A stretch of 10,209 nucleotides of DNA, from contig JAJWCP010000050.1 in the NCBI GenBank assembly GCA_021617435.1, positions 1 through 10,209 on the forward strand. The letters run 5' to 3'. Every line of letters starts with the position of its first letter. Position 1 is the first letter of the stretch. The stretch is from Pseudomonadota bacterium. Its GTDB lineage: Bacteria > Pseudomonadota > Alphaproteobacteria > RF32 > CAG-239. The position numbers and the translations under genes were made by a program. Under the pieces are notes generated by a model. It saw nothing but the letters and a program-made list of their open reading frames with translations. It was not told the origin of the DNA and made no database searches. This document shows, piece by piece, positions 1 through 4,720 of the stretch.

Positions 1-236
1 AAGTTGGAGGCATTGCTACCGACAGATTGCGTTCATTGATTGAACGTATTGAAAAATTGGAAGAAGATAAAAAAGAAATTTCCACCGATATTCGCGAAGT
101 TTTTGCAGAAGCCAAAAGCGCCGGTTTTGACGTTAAAATTATGCGCGCGATTTTAAAATTGCGCAAAATGAACGCCGCCGACCGTGACGAACAAGAATTT
201 TTGTTGGATACCTATCGCAAAGCTTTGGATATGTAA
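1..236 (+). CDS. gapR: GapR/DUF2312 nucleoid-associated protein, 5'-truncated by the window edge
   Basis: This is the C-terminal 78 or so residues of a GapR-family protein (DUF2312). GapR is a small dimeric or tetrameric DNA-binding protein of alphaproteobacteria that clamps overtwisted AT-rich DNA ahead of replication and transcription. The reading frame is open to the left edge (first full codon at base 3, reading VGGIATDRLRSLIERIEKLE), so the true start lies outside the window and only about 10 residues should be missing; the TTG at base 27 is internal. Family hallmarks seen are the ERIEKLEEDKKEI coiled-coil helix, the DVFAEAK-like segment (REVFAEAKSAGFD), KIMRAILKLRKM and the C-terminal DEQEFLLDTYRKAL helix. 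The gene ends with TAA just ahead of a strong hairpin terminator. Family assignment is confident; the symbol follows from the family. Confidence 0.92.
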   Translation, partial: VGGIATDRLRSLIERIEKLEEDKKEISTDIREVFAEAKSAGFDVKIMRAILKLRKMNAADRDEQEFLLDTYRKALDM

Positions 237-256
237 TCGGTATAATTTAAAAAGCC

Positions 257-292
257 AAAGGCTTCTTGGGTTTTCTGCCAAGAAGCCTTTTT
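257..292 (+). terminator. Rho-independent terminator of gapR, probably bidirectional
   Basis: A perfect 13-bp stem (257-269 with 278-290; arm AAAGGCTTCTTGG) encloses an 8-nt loop and runs into a T-tract at 288-292. On the minus strand the same hairpin is followed by GGCTTTTTAAA, so it can also end the convergent orphan gene whose stop codon is at 305. Seen directly in the sequence. Confidence 0.9.
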
Positions 293-304
293 AATTGCTT
301 AGAT

Positions 305-814
305 TTAGAGCTGCTCCGTCTGCCTCATGAGCGTGTAGTTTACATATTCGCTCTTCAGGCTTTGCGCCTCAGGATGTTCTTCCAGATAGCGCTCTGAATC
401 TTCGGCAAGGGTGTGGTATTTTTCAAGCCACGCCTTGAGAAGATTGACGTTATTGCGGCGCACCATCGCAAGTTCAGCCTCTGCTCCAGGGTACTCGTCA
501 AAGCACTTCAGGACTTTTGTGGCGGTTGACGGCGATGCGGTAAAAAATGCCCAAAGCACATTTTCGCGCCAGAAGCCCCATTCTTTGTACGACCATTTCA
601 GAATTTCTTGCGAGCCGGTAATCATCAGGCACTTTTCAGCTTGCGGACGCAGCCAGGTCACTCGGAGGTATGCTTTCTGCCAGTGCGCAGGAGCAGTCTT
701 GAAAAACTCCATTTCTTCATTCTCCGATACCTTGCCTATTTCATCGGAACCTAAAAGCTCCTTAAATCCTCGGTAATCGTTGCTTTTGAGGATTTCTATC
801 AAATTTTTTCTCAT
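305..814 (-). CDS. Orphan tryptophan-rich helical protein, 169 aa, unknown function
   Basis: I do not recognise this protein. It has no signal peptide or membrane segment. It is rich in charged residues and in tryptophan (7 Trp, including KWSYKEWGFWRENVLW around residues 73-88), and looks mostly alpha-helical, perhaps a small helical-repeat or ankyrin-like fold, though this is only an impression. Start ATG is at 812-814; no Shine-Dalgarno is visible upstream, unlike the neighbouring aaxB, surA and prepilin genes. It has its own near-consensus promoter and a 17-nt palindrome in the leader. Leucine codons are almost all CTN (CTG, CTC, CTT), whereas core genes in the window favour TTA/TTG, which suggests acquisition from elsewhere. 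It is convergent with gapR and shares its terminator. A long open frame, a defined promoter and a terminator support a real gene; function is unknown. Confidence 0.72.
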   Translation of the reverse strand: MRKNLIEILKSNDYRGFKELLGSDEIGKVSENEEMEFFKTAPAHWQKAYLRVTWLRPQAEKCLMITGSQEILKWSYKEWGFWRENVLWAFFTASPSTATKVLKCFDEYPGAEAELAMVRRNNVNLLKAWLEKYHTLAEDSERYLEEHPEAQSLKSEYVNYTLMRQTEQL

Positions 815-822
815 AATTATAT

Positions 823-839
823 TGTTTAAATATTAAACA
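823..839. promoter_or_regulatory. 17-nt palindrome in the orphan gene leader, possible operator
   Basis: TGTTTAA and TTAAACA arms of 7 nt flank a 3-nt centre. The site lies between the predicted transcription start (about 853) and the ATG at 814. It is too AT-rich to be a good terminator for the upstream antiporter gene, so a dimeric regulator site is the more likely reading, but nothing identifies the regulator. Confidence 0.35.
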
Positions 840-860
840 TAAAAATCTCTAGTATTTGTT

Positions 861-889
861 TTTATAACAGCTCTAATGCTTTTTGTCAA
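861..889 (-). promoter_or_regulatory. Near-consensus sigma70 promoter for the 169-aa orphan gene
   Basis: On the minus strand TTGACA (884-889) is followed by a 17-nt spacer and TATAAA (861-866). The -35 is a perfect match and the -10 matches five of six, with ideal spacing. It lies just after the stop codon of the antiporter gene, so the orphan gene has its own strong transcription. Predicted start is near 853, leaving a leader of about 40 nt. Confidence 0.75.
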
Positions 890-904
890 ATACAATTTGT
901 CCAT

Positions 905-2395
905 TTAAACTTTGACAATGCCGGTTGCCATCGCATAAATTGCAAACAGCGCAATAATTACCAAAATCGCGGCTAAAATAAGTTCATTTTTGGTAAACAC
1001 TTGTTCGCCTTTACTATTTTGTTTGCGCGCCCAAATATAAACCGGAATACCCAACGCCATAAACACAATTGCCATCAGCAAATATTGTAAACCGGCGGCA
1101 TAAATAAGCCACAGCGCATACAACGAGCCGATAACGGCTGACATTAAGGCTGTTGAACGACGCACATAAGCGCCGGTCGGATATTCATGATCTTCGCAAA
1201 TTTTCCACAAATAAGCGCAACTTGCCAAATAAGCCGGAAGCACCATCACGCTGGTAATGCTGAGCATTGTGTTCCACGCATTGCCGGAAAAATAAACCAA
1301 CAGCATAAACACCTGCATTATGGAGCTTGTAACCCACAATGAAACATTCGGAGCGCCGTTTTTATTTTCAGAAGCAAATTCTTTCGGGAAAGTGCCGTTT
1401 TCAGAGGCGGCTTGCGGAATTTGCGCCGTAACCATCGTCCATGCCAGCCAGCTTGATAAAACCGAAATCAGCAAACCGATATTCATTAACCATGCGCCCC
1501 ATGAACCGACAATTTTTTCTAAAATTCCGGCGGTTGAAGGGTTCGGCACCGCCGCTAATTCAGCCTGTGTCATATAACCGAACGGCAATAATGAGAGCAT
1601 AACATAAATAGCCAAACAACCCAAAAAGCCGAGCAATGTTGCTTTGCCCACGTCTTGCGGGGCTTTGGCGTGCTTAGACATAACCACCGCGCCCTCAATG
1701 CCGATAAACGCCCATAAAGTAACCAGCATGGTGCTTTTTACCTGTGTGGACAAGCCGCCAAGTTTAGCGCGGGTTGCCATATTTTCACCCCAAAAATCAA
1801 AACTGAATTTGTCACTGTGAAAGGCAAACAACACAATTATAATAAACAAAATCAACGGCACAATTTTACCGACCGTGCCGATAATATTGATAACGGTTGC
1901 TTGTTTTATACCGCGCAAAATCAAAAAATTATAGCACCAAATTAAAAGTGACCCGCCGATAATGGAAATTAAATTATTTCCTCCGGCAAAATAGGGCGGA
2001 AAAAAGTAATTCAAAGCATCCATGGTAATTACGGCATAGCCGACATTGCCGCAAATTTGGCACAACCAATACGACCACCCGATGGTAAATCCGGCATAAG
2101 AACCGAATCCCTCGCGGCTGTACATATAAATACCGGCGGTTAAATCCGGCTTTACTTCCGATAAAATACGGAATGTATTGGCAATAAAATAAACACCGAA
2201 ACCGGTGATTATCCATGCCAACAGCACGGCGCCGGCTGAAGCTCCGGCCGCCATGTTCTGCGGCAGGCTGTATATGCCGCCGCCAATCATGGAGCTGACA
2301 ACAATCGCCGCCAGCGCCCATACGCCCAAGCCGGAAGAGGGTTTTGCCCCTACCGCCGGAATTGCGCCTTGTGTCTTTTGCTTATTTTTTAACAT
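905..2395 (-). CDS. aaxC: APC-family arginine/agmatine (or arginine/ornithine) antiporter, AaxC-like
   Basis: A 496-aa inner-membrane transporter of the amino acid-polyamine-organocation superfamily, in the basic amino acid/polyamine antiporter branch (ArcD, AaxC, AdiC relatives). After an N-terminal cytoplasmic tail of about 22 residues, TM1 carries the unwound substrate-binding motif GGGIYSLP (38-45). Further segments include GIYMYSREGFGSYAGF and GWSYWLCQICGNVGYAV in the TM3 region, and the C-terminus adds hydrophobic helices, giving 12 or more segments in total. Start ATG at 2395 has AAGGGG seven bases upstream, and the decarboxylase gene stops 17 bp before it, so the two are co-transcribed. 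Because its partner makes agmatine from arginine, arginine-in/agmatine-out exchange is the best guess; arginine/ornithine exchange cannot be excluded from sequence alone. Family is secure, substrate is inferred from context. Confidence 0.85.
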   Translation of the reverse strand: MLKNKQKTQGAIPAVGAKPSSGLGVWALAAIVVSSMIGGGIYSLPQNMAAGASAGAVLLAWIITGFGVYFIANTFRILSEVKPDLTAGIYMYSREGFGSYAGFTIGWSYWLCQICGNVGYAVITMDALNYFFPPYFAGGNNLISIIGGSLLIWCYNFLILRGIKQATVINIIGTVGKIVPLILFIIIVLFAFHSDKFSFDFWGENMATRAKLGGLSTQVKSTMLVTLWAFIGIEGAVVMSKHAKAPQDVGKATLLGFLGCLAIYVMLSLLPFGYMTQAELAAVPNPSTAGILEKIVGSWGAWLMNIGLLISVLSSWLAWTMVTAQIPQAASENGTFPKEFASENKNGAPNVSLWVTSSIMQVFMLLVYFSGNAWNTMLSITSVMVLPAYLASCAYLWKICEDHEYPTGAYVRRSTALMSAVIGSLYALWLIYAAGLQYLLMAIVFMALGIPVYIWARKQNSKGEQVFTKNELILAAILVIIALFAIYAMATGIVKV

Positions 2396-2412
2396 TTTTC
2401 CGCCCCTTAAAA

Positions 2413-2997
2413 TTATTCGGCCTTAGCGGGTTCGGCATGTTCAAAGTTCAAAAAGCCCAAACAAGTTAAACAATATCCGAACTGTTGTGTTATATTTAAA
2501 TAATTATGGAAAATTTGAAAATCGCTGTGTTTTTCAACTCCTCTTATTTCAAGCTCGTGATTAAGCGATTTATTAAGCCACATGCGGGCATGACCTTCGG
2601 CAATTTCATCATCAATCGGAGTGTCAAAATATTCAACATATTCTGCCGCCCAACCACCGATAAGCTCGCCTTTTTTATCTTTACCCCAACAAATGCCGAC
2701 ACCGGTGGCAATGGCTTTATGATTATTGCGATTGGCGCCGTTTCCGGCCATAATAACCTCAAGCACCGCGCCGTGTTTAAACTGATTTACCACTTTGTTT
2801 ACCGGCACGATATTACCGTATAATTCTTTCGGCAATACAGATGTGTAAGGAATTACGTTAAAGTTTTCAATTTTAGCCTGCATCAAAGCCGAATCATAGC
2901 AAAAAGTTTCAAACGGCTGCGGGGGAATACCGTCATCAGATTGTCCGGCGCCGCCGGTATGAAACGCCAATGTAGGGTAACGAACACCATGTAACAT
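2413..2997 (-). CDS. aaxB: Pyruvoyl-dependent arginine decarboxylase (AaxB-like proenzyme)
   Basis: A 194-aa proenzyme that decarboxylates L-arginine to agmatine and CO2, using a pyruvoyl group made by self-cleavage rather than PLP. Visible features are YPTLAFHTGG and GQSDDG near the N-terminus, CYDSAL, the cleavage motif NVIPYTSVLPKEL, GAVLEVIMAG, GVGICWG and GGWAAEYVEYF. With the start at 2997 the TS pair falls at Thr52-Ser53, the self-cleavage position I recall for the Chlamydia pneumoniae enzyme; Ser53 would become the pyruvoyl group of the large subunit. Start ATG at 2995-2997 was chosen because AAGGAG stands 7 nt upstream; a longer frame beginning with TTG at 3018 would place this Shine-Dalgarno inside the coding sequence. 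First gene of a two-gene operon with the antiporter. The archaeal-type PvlArgDC family is a more distant alternative; the overall pattern matches the chlamydial form better. Confidence 0.9.
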   Translation of the reverse strand: MLHGVRYPTLAFHTGGAGQSDDGIPPQPFETFCYDSALMQAKIENFNVIPYTSVLPKELYGNIVPVNKVVNQFKHGAVLEVIMAGNGANRNNHKAIATGVGICWGKDKKGELIGGWAAEYVEYFDTPIDDEIAEGHARMWLNKSLNHELEIRGVEKHSDFQIFHNYLNITQQFGYCLTCLGFLNFEHAEPAKAE

Positions 2998-3004
2998 TAT
3001 TTTT

Positions 3005-3010
3005 CTCCTT
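3005..3010 (-). promoter_or_regulatory. Shine-Dalgarno of the arginine decarboxylase gene
   Basis: AAGGAG on the minus strand, 7 nt before the ATG at 2997. It decides the start against an upstream in-frame TTG at 3018. Confidence 0.85.
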
Positions 3011-3073
3011 AAAATCAAAATTAAATTACGCGTTATTGAAGTAATCTTGTTTTAAGGGCTTTCAATTAACCCA

Positions 3074-3102
3074 AACATAAAGTTTTAATTTGCCCGATGC
3101 AA
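3074..3102 (-). promoter_or_regulatory. Weak candidate promoter for the aaxB-aaxC operon
   Basis: On the minus strand TTGCAT (3097-3102), a 17-nt spacer and TATGTT (3074-3079). Only three of six and four of six positions match sigma70 consensus, so this is a tentative call; spacing is what supports it. If true, the leader is about 70 nt. A weak promoter would be consistent with activator-dependent (for example acid-induced) control, but no activator site is identifiable. Confidence 0.25.
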
Positions 3103-3129
3103 CTTATACACAGCACGGACTCGTAAATA

Positions 3130-3156
3130 TTGCAAAAAAAAAACGCGAGCTAAAAT
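3130..3156 (+). promoter_or_regulatory. Candidate prepilin promoter with a poly(A) tract in the spacer
   Basis: TTGCAA (3130-3135) and TAAAAT (3151-3156) are separated by 15 nt, of which the first eight are the rest of a 10-A homopolymer (3134-3143). Matches are four of six and five of six. A predicted start near 3163 leaves a short leader up to the Shine-Dalgarno at 3177. Spacing is 2 nt shorter than optimum. Tentative, as no other convincing promoter was found upstream of this gene. Confidence 0.35.
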
Positions 3157-3176
3157 CTTCTTAAATTTAACTTTTT

Positions 3177-3182
3177 GAGGAG
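3177..3182 (+). promoter_or_regulatory. Shine-Dalgarno fixing the prepilin start
   Basis: GAGGAG lies 7 nt before the ATG at 3190. It supports translation of the long leader containing the hairpin repeats, and argues against both the TTG at 3175 and any start downstream of the repeats. Confidence 0.75.
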
Positions 3183-3189
3183 ATTTTTG

Positions 3190-4005
3190 ATGATAAAATC
3201 ATATTTCAGCCGCTTTTTACACCACACATCGTCATATTCGGGCTTGACCCGAATATCCAGGTGGAACAAATTTGCTTCTTTATTTGACCTGGACACTCCG
3301 ATCAAGTCGGAGTGTGACAGAAGGAGGAATAACGCATCGTTCAAGTTTGAGAATGACAGCTTGTGTGCAGGTCGGTCTATGGTGGAGATGTTAGGAGTTT
3401 TAGCGATAATAGGAGTATTAAGTATTGGCACTATCAGCGGTTACAGCAAAGCCTTGTTCAAGTATAAGCTCAATAAATATTCCGAACAGATGAACACGGT
3501 GATTAATGCCGTGGCGCGCAATGCGCATAGTTTTGACAATATTTATTCACAAAATAACGTTGCAACTTCTTTAGTATCATATTTGGTAAAAATGGGCGAA
3601 ATTCCAAGCGAGATGGTTACAGCCGACCCCAAATATCTTCGTGATATTTTCGGTATGCTCTGGAAGATTGTTATGTCATCAGACAGTAAAAGTATATTGC
3701 TCTCAAGCTATGATACTCCAAGTACCAAATCAGCCGATGAATTAGAAAGATGCCGCACCTTTATTACACTTGCCAAAGAAAATTCCGGTAATATTTCATA
3801 TCTTAACACCATTAGCGAACATGGCACATCATCTGCAAAAGCTTATCTATACGGCGACACTTTTTGCATTGCCGGCCGTAAGTGCTTAAAAGACGTGACA
3901 TTAGATAACATTTACGAAATTTGCACGGCGCAAGCCGGCGCAACTTCAGCCGTTGAAACCGCTATCTTGTGGCATATCACTATCTGGTGGCGTATCAGAG
4001 ATTAA
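3190..4005 (+). CDS. Prepilin-like protein with an unusually long leader
   Basis: A 271-aa type IV pilin/pseudopilin-like protein. The prepilin motif is AG|RSMVEMLGVLAIIGVLSIG: cleavage is expected after Gly61, the mature chain starts Arg62, and Glu66 is the conserved Glu at position +5. A hydrophobic helix of about 20 residues follows (about 67-86), then an amphipathic KLNKYSEQMNTVINAV helix and a globular domain with cysteines near the C-terminus (FCIAGRKC and EICTAQ). A usual leader is about 5-25 residues; here it is 61, and residues about 14-43 (SSYSGLTRISRW and following) are encoded by two inverted hairpin repeats. No pilus assembly genes are in the window, so the assembly partner is unknown. 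The last residues (ILWHITIWWRIRD) look unnatural for a pilin; an 18-bp tandem duplication sits there and a frame change may have altered the end. Prepilin assignment is good; whether it is functional is uncertain. Confidence 0.75.
   Translation: MIKSYFSRFLHHTSSYSGLTRISRWNKFASLFDLDTPIKSECDRRRNNASFKFENDSLCAGRSMVEMLGVLAIIGVLSIGTISGYSKALFKYKLNKYSEQMNTVINAVARNAHSFDNIYSQNNVATSLVSYLVKMGEIPSEMVTADPKYLRDIFGMLWKIVMSSDSKSILLSSYDTPSTKSADELERCRTFITLAKENSGNISYLNTISEHGTSSAKAYLYGDTFCIAGRKCLKDVTLDNIYEICTAQAGATSAVETAILWHITIWWRIRD
3232..3262 (+). repeat. Hairpin repeat, copy 1
   Basis: A 31-nt unit: TCA, then a 9-bp stem (3234-3242 with 3248-3256; ATATTCGGG pairing with CCCGAATAT), a CTTGA loop, and the tail CCAGGT. 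It matches copy 2 (3287-3317, opposite strand) at 23 of 31 positions, and all eight differences are paired in the stem. It resembles the short palindromic repeats dispersed in many proteobacterial genomes; only this window could be examined. Confidence 0.85.
3287..3317 (-). repeat. Hairpin repeat, copy 2, inverted
   Basis: The inverted partner of copy 1, read on the minus strand: the same TCA, CTTGA loop and TCCAGGT tail, with stem ACACTCCGA pairing with TCGGAGTGT. The tails of the two copies face each other across a 24-nt spacer (3263-3286). Confidence 0.85.
3341..3359 (-). repeat. Degenerate half-copy of the hairpin repeat
   Basis: 19 nt matching 15 positions of the outer half of copy 2 (3302-3320), including TCAAG and the GACAG end. 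The facing stem arm is absent, so this is half a unit, in the same orientation as copy 2. A strong Shine-Dalgarno-like AAGGAGG at 3321-3327 lies between them with no in-frame start codon after it. Confidence 0.5.
3962..3997 (+). repeat. 18-bp tandem duplication at the prepilin 3' end
   Basis: Copies 3962-3979 and 3980-3997 match at 16 of 18 positions (CTATCTtGTGGCaTATCA against CTATCTgGTGGCgTATCA). In the annotated frame it encodes ILWHIT/IWWRIR; in the frame starting at 3962 it encodes LSCGIS/LSGGVS and runs on to a stop at 4019-4021. Confidence 0.75.
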
Positions 4006-4019
4006 AATATTTAAAAAAT

Positions 4020-4055
4020 AAAAAGAGGAGTTCTTTTATGAAACATCCTCTTTTT
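4020..4055. terminator. Bidirectional hairpin terminator between the prepilin gene and the 188-aa orphan gene
   Basis: A perfect 10-bp stem AAAAAGAGGA (4020-4029) / TCCTCTTTTT (4046-4055) with a 16-nt loop. On the plus strand it ends in T5; on the minus strand the stem is followed by an A-interrupted T-tract, so it can serve both convergent genes. GC content of the stem is modest. Confidence 0.7.
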
Positions 4056-4076
4056 ACTTTGCATCAAGCCGCCGGT

Positions 4077-4643
4077 TTATACCAAACCACAGTGGCGGCG
4101 GATAAGCTTGATTCTTTCAGACCCCTTTGGCGAAAAGTAGTCGGCAAGGTCAGTGAACTTCACATTGCCCAGATACCTCAATGGGTAATACTTCTCTTTC
4201 GGGTTCTGCAATACTTTGCCGGTAACCTCTTCCAGGTGATCTACGAGATCAATCAGGAATGGTCTGTCAAGCAAGGTGCTCTCTATACCGGAAGTACGCA
4301 ACTCTGAAACTTTGGCGCCGGAAGCCTGAGACAAGTAGTCCAGAATATCATCCGGCTGATAGTCACCGGCAAGGTCAAATACCCATTGACGGATTGTTGG
4401 GCGTGGAAACAGCAACCTTCTGGTTGGATCCAGTTGATAACGACGCCCGATAACATCTTTGAAGCGGGCGACCATCTTAGGGTCAAGCAACGCCAGCGGC
4501 GTGTCCAAAACCGCTAAACGATACTGTTCCACATTTCCTTCTTCTTTCAGACGTTCATAAGCAGCCTTAAAGGCGGCATTGCACATCCGCAGTTTTCTGC
4601 AGATATAGCTCTCAGAGAGAACTACATTCATTTCTTTATTCAT
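4077..4643 (-). CDS. Orphan soluble protein, 188 aa, unknown function
   Basis: I do not recognise this protein. It has no signal peptide or membrane segment and appears to be a soluble, mixed but largely helical protein with many acidic and basic residues. The N-terminal SESYICRKLRMCNAAFKAAYERLKEEG could form a helix-turn-helix-like pair, which is only a guess. The ATG at 4643 lacks a clear Shine-Dalgarno; an in-frame ATG four codons later (4631) is possible. Codon use stands out from the core genes: leucine is mostly CTG and TTG with a single TTA. It has a candidate promoter overlapped by a 17-nt palindrome and shares a terminator with the prepilin gene. It sits alone between the accessory prepilin and the core operon, like the other orphan at 305-814, but the two proteins show no visible similarity. 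Confidence 0.7.
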   Translation of the reverse strand: MNKEMNVVLSESYICRKLRMCNAAFKAAYERLKEEGNVEQYRLAVLDTPLALLDPKMVARFKDVIGRRYQLDPTRRLLFPRPTIRQWVFDLAGDYQPDDILDYLSQASGAKVSELRTSGIESTLLDRPFLIDLVDHLEEVTGKVLQNPKEKYYPLRYLGNVKFTDLADYFSPKGSERIKLIRRHCGLV

Positions 4644-4661
4644 AATTTTAAAAAAATTGGT

Positions 4662-4678
4662 TTAGGTTAATAACCTAA
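4662..4678. promoter_or_regulatory. 17-nt palindrome overlapping the orphan gene -10 box, probable operator
   Basis: Arms TTAGGTTA and TAACCTAA (8 nt each, perfect) around one central base. It covers the candidate -10 box (4672-4677) and lies 18 nt upstream of the start codon, the classical position for a repressor site. It could be autoregulated if the orphan gene encodes a DNA-binding protein, which is not shown. Confidence 0.5.
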
Positions 4679-4700
4679 CACAGCCGCGAGCAGTAATCAA
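4672..4700 (-). promoter_or_regulatory. Candidate promoter for the 188-aa orphan gene
   Basis: TTGATT (4695-4700), 17-nt spacer, TAGGTT (4672-4677) preceded by TGT, an extended -10 arrangement. Hexamer matches are only moderate. Confidence 0.35.
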
Positions 4701-4720
4701 GTTATTTTTTTGACAAAATG

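Noticed and set aside
411..776. A 121-aa plus-strand open frame within the 169-aa orphan gene.
   Set aside because: It is antisense to a gene with a near-consensus promoter and has no promoter or Shine-Dalgarno of its own.
823..839. The leader palindrome considered as a terminator for the antiporter gene.
   Set aside because: The stem is almost entirely A-T and no T-tract follows; it also lies downstream of the orphan gene promoter.
3035..3066. Inverted ATTGAA/TTCAAT hexamers in the aaxB upstream region, considered as a regulator site.
   Set aside because: The arms are only 6 nt, 20 nt apart and AT-rich, so chance is a sufficient explanation.
3232..3359. The repeat cluster considered as a CRISPR array.
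   Set aside because: Copies are inverted rather than direct, there are only two full units, and there are no regular spacers or cas genes.
3150..3431. A minus-strand open frame across the hairpin repeats.
   Set aside because: It is the antisense of the prepilin leader; the inverted repeats produce similar residues on both strands. No ribosome binding site supports it.
4038..4307. A plus-strand open frame with AGGAG upstream of an ATG inside the terminator loop.
   Set aside because: The ATG and the AGGAG are part of the terminator hairpin, the frame is wholly antisense to the better-supported 188-aa gene, and its protein has no recognisable character.
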